Below, in pieces: positions 7,160 to 12,643 of a DNA stretch of 12,643 nucleotides; within the stretch, counting starts at the first letter, position 1; the number at the start of each line of letters is the position of its first letter. The DNA is taken from the NCBI GenBank assembly GCA_934418055.1, contig CAKRWX010000039.1, forward strand, positions 1-12,643, read 5' to 3'. Made by a program: the position numbers and the translations under genes. The stretch comes from an uncultured Lachnospiraceae bacterium. Its GTDB lineage: Bacteria > Bacillota > Clostridia > Lachnospirales > Lachnospiraceae. The notes under the pieces are model-generated. The model had not been told where the DNA came from. It saw nothing but the letters and a program-made list of their open reading frames with translations, and searched no databases.

Positions 7160-7897
7160 TTATAATTTCAATTTCTTTAACAGATCGCCAAGACCTGTAG
7201 CAGCCTCTCCGGTACTCTCATAATGGAAATCAACCGGCTCCTCCTGCTCGTCAGCCTCTAACGCTTTCATGCTTAAGCTGATTTTGCCGTCTGCAACGGA
7301 TAATACTTTTACTTTTACCTTCTGGCCCTCTTTCAGCACAACGCCAGGATGTTTGATTCTCTGGTTGCTGATCTGGGAAATGTGAAGCAGTCCGGTCACG
7401 CCGTCTGTCAGTTCTACGAATGCGCCGTAGTCTTTCAGGCTCTCAACGGTACCTTCTACTACCTGGCCAGCTTTGAACGCGCCCATCTTTTCTTTCACTT
7501 CTGCATCTCTGCGCTCTTTTAATAACTCCTTGGCAGACAGAACCAGTTTCTTGTTTTCTGGATCTGCGGTGATGATGTAAGCCTCGATGTGCTTGCCAAC
7601 CCAATCCTCTAATTTCTCCACATACTCTAAGGATAACTGGGAAGCCGGGATAAATGCTCTCAGTTCATCTAAATAAGCAACTGCGCCGCCTTTTACGATC
7701 TCTTTGATCTTTACGTTGACAACCGCATGGTCAGCCTGAAGCTGCTTTACTTCCTGCCATTTCTCTGCGTCCGGGGTCTCATCTGCCACGTAAGCCTGAT
7801 TGCGTCTCTCATCGTACTCTTTATAGGATGCCTCTAACTCTGCGGCAAAATCCTCCATGGTCTCCTGAACCTTCTCATTCTTCATTTCTTCGCTCAT
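7160..7897 (-). CDS. S1 RNA-binding domain protein (two S1 repeats)
   Basis: This 245 aa protein has an acidic helical N-terminus (1-55) and two S1/OB-fold repeats. The first (about 57-123) is divergent, containing GGAVAYLDELRAFIPASQ. The second (about 142-212) is canonical, with GTVESLKDYGAFVELTDGVTG followed by LLHISQIS. A variable tail ends in LLKKLKL. Ribosomal protein S1 normally has four to six repeats, so this is a short S1-like protein. It probably binds single-stranded RNA or the ribosome, but its exact role is unknown; databases may label it 30S ribosomal protein S1. The ATG at 7897 has a strong AGGAGG. It is the first gene of the six-gene minus-strand run and diverges from the PHP-LysR unit. 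Confidence 0.9.
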   Translation of the reverse strand: MSEEMKNEKVQETMEDFAAELEASYKEYDERRNQAYVADETPDAEKWQEVKQLQADHAVVNVKIKEIVKGGAVAYLDELRAFIPASQLSLEYVEKLEDWVGKHIEAYIITADPENKKLVLSAKELLKERRDAEVKEKMGAFKAGQVVEGTVESLKDYGAFVELTDGVTGLLHISQISNQRIKHPGVVLKEGQKVKVKVLSVADGKISLSMKALEADEQEEPVDFHYESTGEAATGLGDLLKKLKL

Positions 7898-7955
7898 AAT
7901 CCAGCCTCCTGATACATTTTCTTAATAGGAAATCATTTTCCCATCACTGTCTTTT

Positions 7956-7984
7956 AGTTTACCACATTTTCACCAATTCACCTA
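7956..7984 (-). promoter_or_regulatory. Candidate promoter for the S1-domain operon
   Basis: On the minus strand an extended -10 TGGTAAACT (core TAAACT, 7961-7956) lies 17 bases after a weak -35 TAGGTG (7984-7979). It would give a leader of about 50 bases. No better promoter is visible in this 153-base divergent interval, but the -35 match is poor. Confidence 0.4.
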
Positions 7985-8004
7985 CTGTTTTTCCGAAAAA
8001 AAGT

Positions 8005-8014
8005 GTGCTATAGT
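8005..8014 (+). promoter_or_regulatory. Candidate extended -10 promoter for the PHP-LysR unit
   Basis: TGCTATAGT (8006-8014) is an extended -10 element of the TGnTATAAT type; there is no convincing -35 at the 17-base position. It lies about 40 bases before the ATG at 8051. Its position explains why an upstream in-frame GTG at 8003 should not be taken as the start of the PHP gene. Confidence 0.45.
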
Positions 8015-8050
8015 TTAAGAAAATATTATTTTTATGAGGTTAAATGCAAT

Positions 8051-8791
8051 ATGAACGATATTATGGATCTGCATACACACACGATCGTCAGCGGCCACGC
8101 TTACAATACCTTATATGAAATGGCGCGGGCGGCCGCCGATCACGGCATGAAAGTCTTCGGTTCCACAGACCACGCCCCAGGGGGAATTCAGGGAACCTGC
8201 GACGAAATCTACTTTAAGAACTTTAAAGTCATTCCCAAGCATTTGTTCGGGCTACGGCTGATGATGGGCTGCGAGGTGGATATTATCGATTACCAGGGTT
8301 CTTTGGATTTAAAGGAAGATACCTTGAGACGTCTTGATTACGCCGTTGCCAGTATCCATCCCCAGTGCTACACCTGCGGCACCGTGGCGCAGAATACTGC
8401 TGCATACCTTGGCGTCCTGAAAAATCCATATGTGAAGATCATCGGACATCCGGATGACGGCCGTTTCCCTTATGACCACGATACGCTGGCTGCAGCTGCC
8501 AAAGAGCATCATGTACTTCTGGAGTTAAATAACTCTTCCCTGCACCCCACCGATGGACGGCCAAACGCTATTGAAAACTGCCGCGACTTATTAGAGCGGT
8601 GCATGCACTATGGAACATCCATCGTTTTAGACAGTGATGCCCACATCGCTGAGGACGCAGGCAACCACCGCCGGGCCCACAAACTGCTGCAGGAATTGAA
8701 CTTCCCAGAGGAACTGGTGGTAAACACTTCCATCGAGAAACTGGCTGCCTACATTCCTGCGGTTCTGGAACAGGACGAGCCAGAAGAATAA
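8051..8791 (+). CDS. PHP-domain phosphoesterase (YcdX-like)
   Basis: This 246 aa stand-alone polymerase-and-histidinol-phosphatase domain resembles the YcdX family of trinuclear-zinc phosphatases. Metal ligands are visible in order: DLHTH (His8, His10), SGH (His16), STDHA (Asp40, His41), GCEVD (Glu75), SIHP (His103), IGHPDD (His133) and DSDAH (Asp196, His198). There is no signal peptide, so it is cytosolic. The chosen start is the ATG at 8051, with GAGGTT upstream and the His-rich motif beginning at residue 7, as is normal. The GTG at 8003 would add 16 odd residues and overlap the promoter. The LysR gene follows after 12 bases. The substrate is unknown; the family acts on small phosphomonoesters. 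Confidence 0.92.
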   Translation: MNDIMDLHTHTIVSGHAYNTLYEMARAAADHGMKVFGSTDHAPGGIQGTCDEIYFKNFKVIPKHLFGLRLMMGCEVDIIDYQGSLDLKEDTLRRLDYAVASIHPQCYTCGTVAQNTAAYLGVLKNPYVKIIGHPDDGRFPYDHDTLAAAAKEHHVLLELNNSSLHPTDGRPNAIENCRDLLERCMHYGTSIVLDSDAHIAEDAGNHRRAHKLLQELNFPEELVVNTSIEKLAAYIPAVLEQDEPEE

Positions 8792-8803
8792 ACGGAGGCC
8801 CCT

Positions 8804-9742
8804 ATGATTAACTTTCTCAATCTGGAATATTTTCTTGTGGCTGCGGAGGAATTGAACTTCACAAAGGCCGCTAAACGGCTTTACATTTCCCAGCAGTCCT
8901 TAAGCAACCATATTTCCAACCTGGAAAAGGAGTTTGACATCGCCCTTTTCCACCGCACCACCCCTCTGACCCTGACTTACGCAGGACAGGTCCTGGAAAA
9001 ACGGGCCAGAGAGATTCTGGAACTGCGGGAGGAAACCTATCACGAGATCGCGGATATTAAGGATTTCTCCAAAGGCAAGCTGATCATCGGCATGTCGCAC
9101 ACCCGCGGACGCAAGATTTTACCGGAGATCCTTCCATTATATAAGGAACAGTTCCCCAATATCGATCTGCAGCTGGTGGAAGGCAATTCCAGCGAGCTGG
9201 ATGCCGGACTGCTTCACGGCGATATCGACCTGATCATCGGTATGCTTCCATTTAAGGTGGAAAATATCGAGACCGTGCCTCTGTGTGATGAGGAGATTCT
9301 GTTAGCGGTCCCGGATAAAGTGCTGGAACACGCCTATCCTGGACAGGTGGACAAAATCAAGGAAAAATTGTCCCAAAGCGCAGACCTGAAGCTTCTGCAG
9401 AACTGTCCATTTCTCTTAATCAACCTGGGAAACCGGGTCCGCACTCTGGCGGACGAGATGTTCGAGGAAGCGCAGATCACGCCCAACATCATCCTGGAAA
9501 CGGAAAATATCGAGACGGTGCTGGCGCTGGCTGCCAAAGGCATGGGCATTACTTTCTACCCGAAGATGTTCATTTCCAGTCACGAGGTATTCCAGAATAA
9601 CCTGGAAACCAAAACCGGTTTAAACTTCTATTCCTTAAATTATCCGAAAGCCCACGGTGTTCTGGGAATCGGCTATCACAAAGGACATTATATGTCCCAG
9701 GCAACCAAAGAATTCATACGGATTGCCAAAGAAACCCTGTAA
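8804..9742 (+). CDS. LysR-family transcriptional regulator
   Basis: This is a 312 aa LTTR, the family's usual length. The N-terminal winged helix-turn-helix (about 3-60) contains LEYFLVAAEELNFTKAAKRL and the recognition-helix segment ISQQSLSNHISNLEKE. The effector-binding periplasmic-binding-protein-like domain covers about residues 89-305, with KGKLIIGMS at its start and GDIDLIIGM inside. The ATG at 8804 is preceded by CGGAGG. It lies 12 bases downstream of the PHP phosphoesterase and is probably co-transcribed with it, rather than divergent from its target as most LTTRs are. The effector and regulon cannot be deduced. There is no obvious terminator before the perR promoter. Confidence 0.95.
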   Translation: MINFLNLEYFLVAAEELNFTKAAKRLYISQQSLSNHISNLEKEFDIALFHRTTPLTLTYAGQVLEKRAREILELREETYHEIADIKDFSKGKLIIGMSHTRGRKILPEILPLYKEQFPNIDLQLVEGNSSELDAGLLHGDIDLIIGMLPFKVENIETVPLCDEEILLAVPDKVLEHAYPGQVDKIKEKLSQSADLKLLQNCPFLLINLGNRVRTLADEMFEEAQITPNIILETENIETVLALAAKGMGITFYPKMFISSHEVFQNNLETKTGLNFYSLNYPKAHGVLGIGYHKGHYMSQATKEFIRIAKETL

Positions 9743-9768
9743 TTTCGTATTATTTTTCGACCTATCTA

Positions 9769-9796
9769 TTGACTTCATTCGAGCTTCTGTTATAAT
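9769..9796 (+). promoter_or_regulatory. SigA promoter of perR
   Basis: A -35 TTGACT (9769-9774), a 16-base spacer and a perfect -10 TATAAT (9791-9796) preceded by TG one base upstream form a strong extended promoter. Transcription should start around 9802-9804, inside the palindrome described next. Confidence 0.82.
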
Positions 9797-9800
9797 AAAG

Positions 9801-9816
9801 ATAGTAACTATTATCA
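9801..9816 (+). promoter_or_regulatory. perR: Candidate PerR box (autoregulation) upstream of perR
   Basis: ATAGTAACTAT (9801-9811) is a perfect odd palindrome, and TAGTAACTATTATCA (9802-9816) matches the B. subtilis-type PerR box TTATAATnATTATAA at 10 of 14 defined positions by my count. It overlaps the predicted start of transcription, a suitable place for repression. A related sequence with a shared ACTATTAT core lies at the same position relative to the rubrerythrin promoter. Confidence 0.6.
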
Positions 9817-9838
9817 TTTTTAGTTAAGAGGAGTTCGA

Positions 9839-10234
9839 ATGAAAGCAATCAAACACAGCAAACAACGGGATTCGATCAAGACCTGTCTTATGGGACGCCG
9901 TGACCATCCGACCGCAGATGCTGTCTATATGAGTATCCGGGAGGAATTTCCCAACATCAGTCTTGGTACGGTCTACCGCAACTTAAATCTTTTGGTGGAG
10001 CTTGGCGAGATCCAGAAACTGACCTGTGGCAATGGCCCGGACCGGTTTGACGCGGACACCAGCCCACACTACCATTTTGTATGCAGACAGTGCGGTGCCG
10101 TATCCGATCTGGAAATGGATACCTTCCCAGGACTCAACGAATCTGCCCAGGAACACTGCGACGGACGGATCGATACCCACACTACTTATTTCTATGGTTT
10201 ATGCAAGGACTGCTTAGACAAAGTTTCCCATTAA
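9839..10234 (+). CDS. perR: Peroxide-responsive repressor PerR (Fur family)
   Basis: A 131 aa Fur-family metalloregulator with an N-terminal winged helix (HPTADAVYMSIREEFPNISL then GTVYRNL) and a C-terminal dimerisation domain. Compared with B. subtilis PerR as I recall its numbering, all regulatory metal ligands are present at a constant offset of 14: His23 (H37), Asp71 (D85), His77 (H91), His79 (H93) and Asp90 (D104). Asp at the D85 position separates PerR from Fur, which has Glu. The structural zinc cysteines Cys82, Cys85, Cys122 and Cys125 align with C96, C99, C136 and C139. PerR with Fe(II) is inactivated by peroxide-driven histidine oxidation, derepressing defence genes. The ATG at 9839 has AAGAGGAG upstream. 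The next gene is a reverse rubrerythrin, a classic target. Confidence 0.93.
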   Translation: MKAIKHSKQRDSIKTCLMGRRDHPTADAVYMSIREEFPNISLGTVYRNLNLLVELGEIQKLTCGNGPDRFDADTSPHYHFVCRQCGAVSDLEMDTFPGLNESAQEHCDGRIDTHTTYFYGLCKDCLDKVSH

Positions 10235-10272
10235 TCACCACAAAAATTACTTAAAATTTTCTCAACAAGTAC

Positions 10273-10301
10273 TTGACAAAAACCTCTTAGTAGTGTATAT
10301 T
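10273..10301 (+). promoter_or_regulatory. SigA promoter of the rubrerythrin gene
   Basis: A perfect -35 TTGACA (10273-10278), a 17-base spacer and a -10 TATATT (10296-10301) make a strong promoter. Transcription should start near 10308, leaving a leader of about 75 bases before the ATG at 10384. Confidence 0.82.
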
Positions 10302-10307
10302 GATATC

Positions 10308-10328
10308 AGTAACAATTACTATTATTAA
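10308..10328 (+). promoter_or_regulatory. Candidate PerR box upstream of the reverse rubrerythrin
   Basis: AGTAACAATTACT (10308-10320) is a palindrome of two 5-base arms around CAA, and the adjoining CAATTACTATTATTA (10313-10327) aligns with the PerR box at about 9 of 14 defined positions. The ACTATTAT core is shared with the perR upstream site. It overlaps the predicted transcription start, consistent with repression by the neighbouring PerR. Confidence 0.57.
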
Positions 10329-10383
10329 TTCAAAGGGTCAATGTAACAACATAAATTATTTTAAAGAAAAGGAGATCATCATT

Positions 10384-10926
10384 ATGAAGAAATGGGTTTG
10401 TACAGTATGCGGATATGTTTATGAGGGAGAGAACGCACCAGAGTTTTGTCCAATTTGTAAAGCTCCAGCTTCCAAGTTCATCGAGCAGACAGAAGAAAGA
10501 ACATGGGCTGCTGAGCATGTAGTTGGCGTTGCACAGGGCTCCCGTGAAGATATCATGGCTGATTTAAGAGCAAACTTCGAGGGCGAGTGCTCTGAGGTTG
10601 GTATGTATCTGGCTATGGCAAGAGTTGCTCACAGAGAGGGCTATCCAGAGGTTGGTCTGTACTATGAGAAAGCAGCTTACGAAGAGGCTGAGCACGCAGC
10701 AAAATTTGCTGAGTTATTAGGCGAGGTCGTTACCAACTCCACCAAGAAGAACCTGGAGTTAAGAGTTGAGGCTGAGAATGGCGCTACTGCTGGTAAGTTT
10801 GATCTGGCTAAGAGAGCAAAAGAGCTGAACTTAGACGCAATCCATGATACCGTTCATGAGATGGCAAAGGATGAGGCTCGTCATGGCAGAGCATTCGAGG
10901 GTCTGTTAAAGAGATACTTTGGCTAA
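10384..10926 (+). CDS. Reverse rubrerythrin (rubredoxin domain N-terminal)
   Basis: This non-haem iron peroxidase/oxygen reductase detoxifies H2O2 (and O2) in anaerobes using electrons passed through a rubredoxin site. Unusually for rubrerythrins, the rubredoxin-like domain comes first: CTVCG (Cys6, Cys9) and CPICKA (Cys22, Cys25). A ferritin-like four-helix diiron domain follows, with [10 protein letters not shown] (about 66-75), EEAEHAAKF (100-108) and KDEARHG (162-168) supplying the Glu/His ligands. The chosen start is the ATG at 10384, after AAAGGAG; this places the first Cys at residue 6 and gives 180 aa. An upstream TTG at 10300 falls in the -10 region and is rejected. Codon use is strikingly restricted (AGA, GAG, GCT/GCA), typical of very high expression. 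It is a likely PerR target and is followed by a strong terminator. Confidence 0.95.
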   Translation: MKKWVCTVCGYVYEGENAPEFCPICKAPASKFIEQTEERTWAAEHVVGVAQGSREDIMADLRANFEGECSEVGMYLAMARVAHREGYPEVGLYYEKAAYEEAEHAAKFAELLGEVVTNSTKKNLELRVEAENGATAGKFDLAKRAKELNLDAIHDTVHEMAKDEARHGRAFEGLLKRYFG

Positions 10927-10942
10927 TCTTCTAATACAGCTG

Positions 10943-10980
10943 ATGCGGTTCACGATAACAAGTGAACCGCATTTTTTATT
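10943..10980 (+). terminator. Rho-independent terminator of the rubrerythrin gene
   Basis: ATGCGGTTCAC (10943-10953) pairs perfectly with GTGAACCGCAT (10962-10972) around an 8-base loop, followed by a run of six T (10972-10977) and ATT. It begins 17 bases after the stop codon and separates the oxidative-stress pair from guaD. Confidence 0.95.
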
Positions 10981-11013
10981 GCCTGTAGTTTTTTTGTTTC
11001 CCATTAATTTTTC

Positions 11014-11042
11014 TTGCGCTGAAAAGTCTGATGTGCTATGTT
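11014..11042 (+). promoter_or_regulatory. Candidate promoter of guaD
   Basis: TTGCGC (-35, 11014-11019), a 17-base spacer and TATGTT (-10, 11037-11042) preceded by TGC as an extended element. Transcription would start near 11049. A short hairpin, GCGCA/TGCGC with a 4-base loop, lies in the resulting leader (about 11062-11075). The in-frame ATG at 11038 lies inside the -10, so it cannot be the usual start. Confidence 0.6.
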
Positions 11043-11097
11043 AAAGCTATTAAATATACCAGCGCAAACCTGCGCCGGACAGGAAAGGAATTTCATC

Positions 11098-12420
11098 ATG
11101 GGAATTTTTAAGCATCGTACATTTGCATTAAAGGGTATTATCGTTCATACACCAGATTTTGATCATATGGAATATCACGAGAATGAATATGTCATCTGTA
11201 AAGATGGAAAATCCGCAGGTATTTTCCACGAATTACCAGAGGAATACCAGGGGATTCCTGTATTTGATTTTTCTGACAAATTTATCGTTCCCGGTATGTG
11301 TGATATGCATGTCCATGCACCTCAGTACGGCTTCCGTGGTCTCGGAATGCTTTTGGACTGCAATTCCGAATGGGAAACCTGGTTTGACCGGTATTCATTT
11401 CCGGAGGAAAGCCGGTATGCAGATCTGGAATATGCAGACAAAGCCTATGGCCGCTTTGTTGACGATCTGTTAAAAACAACTACCACTACCAGAGCCTCTA
11501 TTTTCGCCACCATTCACCGCCCTGCAACCGAGCTTCTGATGCGCAAGCTGGCAGATGCAGGCTTCAGCGCCTATGTGGGCAAATTAAATATGGACCGCAA
11601 TTCCCGCTTTGGTCTCCAGGAAACGACGGAAGAGACCCTGAAAGAGACCGAACGCTGGCTGAAAGAAACCGAAACCGGCTATGGACAGGTAAAGCCGATC
11701 CTGACTCCACGTTATACGCCAACCTGTACCGATGCATGTATGGAAGGTTTACAGGTACTTTCAGAAAAATATCAGGTACCGGTCCAGTCACACCTTTCAG
11801 AGGGGCTGGATGAGATTGAATGGGTCAAGCAGTTAAAGCCCGGTCTCTCCTGCTACGGTGAAGCTTATGACATGTACGACTTATTAGGAAGCAGACAGCC
11901 AGCTGTCATGGCCCATGTGGTGCATCCTAATGAAGCGGAATATGAACTGATCAAACACCGCAATGTCCTGGTCGCACATTGTCCTCAGTCCAACACCAAT
12001 GCTGCCAATGGCGTTGCTCCGATCCTTCAGATGGTGCATGACGGTATCCGTGTCGGTCTGGGTACTGACATGGCAGGCGGCTATAACTTAAATCTGTTGC
12101 GGACCATGACTGATGCCATCCAGGCCAGCAAGCTGCGCTGGTGCTTTACGGAGCGGAATGGCGATCCTTTCGCCAAAAAGAACTTCCTGACCGTTGCCAA
12201 TGCCTTTTATCTCGCTACCAAGGGCGGCGGATCATTCTTCGGAAAGGTCGGCAGCTTTGAGCCGGATTATGAATTTGATGCTGTGGTCCTGGACGATGCA
12301 GCACTGGCTGATTTTGTGGAACGTCCGGTACAGGATCGTTTCCAGCGTATTTTATGGCTGCATACTGCAGATACTGTAACCGCTAAATTTATCCAGGGAA
12401 CCTGTGTTTATCAGGCTTAA
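11098..12420 (+). CDS. guaD: Guanine deaminase
   Basis: It hydrolyses guanine to xanthine and ammonia in the cytosol. It belongs to the amidohydrolase superfamily (TRZ/ATZ-like). From the ATG at 11098 the protein is 440 aa. Zinc ligands and catalytic residues are visible: DMHVHAPQYGFRGLG (His71, His73), QSHLSE (His232, Glu235), MAHVVHP (His273), AHCPQSN and GLGTDMAGG (Asp324). The HAPQY and RYSFPEE segments are specific to guanine deaminases rather than cytosine deaminases or hydantoinases. An AAAGGA lies 12 bases upstream of this ATG, and the N-terminus then matches family length. A longer frame from 11038 would start within the promoter. Its product xanthine is the substrate of Xpt, encoded at the left of this window. 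No terminator is seen before the serine dehydratase gene 29 bases later. Confidence 0.95.
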   Translation: MGIFKHRTFALKGIIVHTPDFDHMEYHENEYVICKDGKSAGIFHELPEEYQGIPVFDFSDKFIVPGMCDMHVHAPQYGFRGLGMLLDCNSEWETWFDRYSFPEESRYADLEYADKAYGRFVDDLLKTTTTTRASIFATIHRPATELLMRKLADAGFSAYVGKLNMDRNSRFGLQETTEETLKETERWLKETETGYGQVKPILTPRYTPTCTDACMEGLQVLSEKYQVPVQSHLSEGLDEIEWVKQLKPGLSCYGEAYDMYDLLGSRQPAVMAHVVHPNEAEYELIKHRNVLVAHCPQSNTNAANGVAPILQMVHDGIRVGLGTDMAGGYNLNLLRTMTDAIQASKLRWCFTERNGDPFAKKNFLTVANAFYLATKGGGSFFGKVGSFEPDYEFDAVVLDDAALADFVERPVQDRFQRILWLHTADTVTAKFIQGTCVYQA

Positions 12421-12449
12421 TTTTTTTCGTTTAGGAGGCGTGAAACCGC

Positions 12450-12643
12450 ATGTCCTTTATCAGTGTTTTTGATGTACTTGGCCCTAACATGATCGGGCCT
12501 TCCAGTTCCCACACAGCAGGAGCTGCGCGGATCGGATTTCTGGCCCAGAAAATGATCGGGGGCTCTGTGGTGAAAGTGGATTTTACTCTCTACGGTTCTT
12601 TTGCCAGAACGTATCACGGACATGGTACAGACCGGGCGCTGCT
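12450..12643 (+). CDS. sdaAB: L-serine dehydratase, iron-sulfur-dependent, beta subunit (5' part)
   Basis: Only the first 64 codons are in the window; the frame runs off the right edge. The protein begins MSFISVFDVLGPNMIGPSSS and continues HTAGAARIG, the near-invariant N-terminal signature of the beta subunit (SdaAB) of the two-chain Fe-S L-serine ammonia-lyase, which converts serine to pyruvate and ammonia. The GSFARTYHGHGTDRAL stretch also fits. AGGAGG (12433-12438) lies 11 bases before the ATG at 12450. In this arrangement sdaAA usually follows directly. Co-transcription with guaD is possible because there is no intervening terminator; both reactions release ammonia. Confidence 0.95.
   Translation, partial: MSFISVFDVLGPNMIGPSSSHTAGAARIGFLAQKMIGGSVVKVDFTLYGSFARTYHGHGTDRAL

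Noticed and set aside
8003..8050. GTG at 8003 as start of the PHP gene
   Set aside because: It would overlap the extended -10 element and add residues not expected before the N-terminal DLHTH motif; the ATG at 8051 fits better.
10241..10260. AT-only inverted repeat after perR as a terminator
   Set aside because: AAAATT/AATTTT arms are short and contain no GC, so a stable terminator hairpin is unlikely.
10300..10383. TTG at 10300 as start of the rubrerythrin gene
   Set aside because: It overlaps the -10 box and lies before the predicted transcription start; the ATG at 10384 has a strong AAAGGAG.
11038..11097. ATG at 11038 as start of guanine deaminase
   Set aside because: It falls inside the predicted -10 element, has no ribosome binding site, and the added 20 residues do not resemble the family N-terminus.
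1..12643. Mobile element, phage, CRISPR or toxin-antitoxin system
   Set aside because: No transposase, integrase, direct-repeat array or paired small toxin genes are visible; every sizeable gene is a housekeeping or stress gene on a chromosomal-looking background.

Overview
The window looks like an ordinary chromosomal segment of an anaerobic Firmicute, most likely a Lachnospiraceae-type clostridium. This is inferred from near-consensus SigA promoters, strong AGGAGG ribosome binding sites, a PerR plus reverse-rubrerythrin oxidative-stress pair, a lipoprotein version of trigger factor, and an Fe-S type two-subunit serine dehydratase. There are no phage, IS, CRISPR, tRNA or rRNA signals. Coding density is high and no gap without a gene exceeds 300 bases.

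Left part, all on the minus strand (reading right to left from about 7.9 kb). A tightly spaced six-gene run encodes a two-domain S1 RNA-binding protein, a small alarmone (p)ppGpp synthetase, a membrane-anchored glycerophosphodiester phosphodiesterase, D-aminoacyl-tRNA deacylase (dtd), an M18 aminopeptidase, and a lipoprotein FKBP/trigger-factor-like foldase. Gaps are 17-35 bases, so this is probably one operon. A near-consensus promoter then starts a second unit, xpt (xanthine phosphoribosyltransferase) plus a Cof-type HAD phosphatase, joined by a one-base TAGTG stop/start overlap. This unit ends in a long hairpin that contains the HAD stop codon. At the extreme left edge is a short open frame resembling an ABC-ATPase TOBE segment; its status is uncertain.

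Right part, all on the plus strand. A PHP-domain phosphoesterase and a LysR regulator form a two-gene unit that diverges from the S1 operon at about 7.95 kb. Next come perR and a reverse rubrerythrin (rubredoxin domain first), each with its own promoter and each with a similar AT-rich palindrome over the predicted transcription start. This is a self-contained peroxide/oxygen defence module in which PerR probably represses itself and the rubrerythrin. A strong intrinsic terminator closes it. Guanine deaminase (guaD) and the truncated start of the L-serine dehydratase beta subunit (sdaAB) follow.

Functionally, guaD and xpt together give a guanine to xanthine to XMP salvage route. The six-gene operon mixes alarmone synthesis, translation quality control, peptide turnover and export folding. 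I found no convincing undescribed system. The points most worth checking are the lipoprotein trigger factor, the PerR operator pair, the stop-codon-embedding hairpin, and the left-edge ABC-like fragment.
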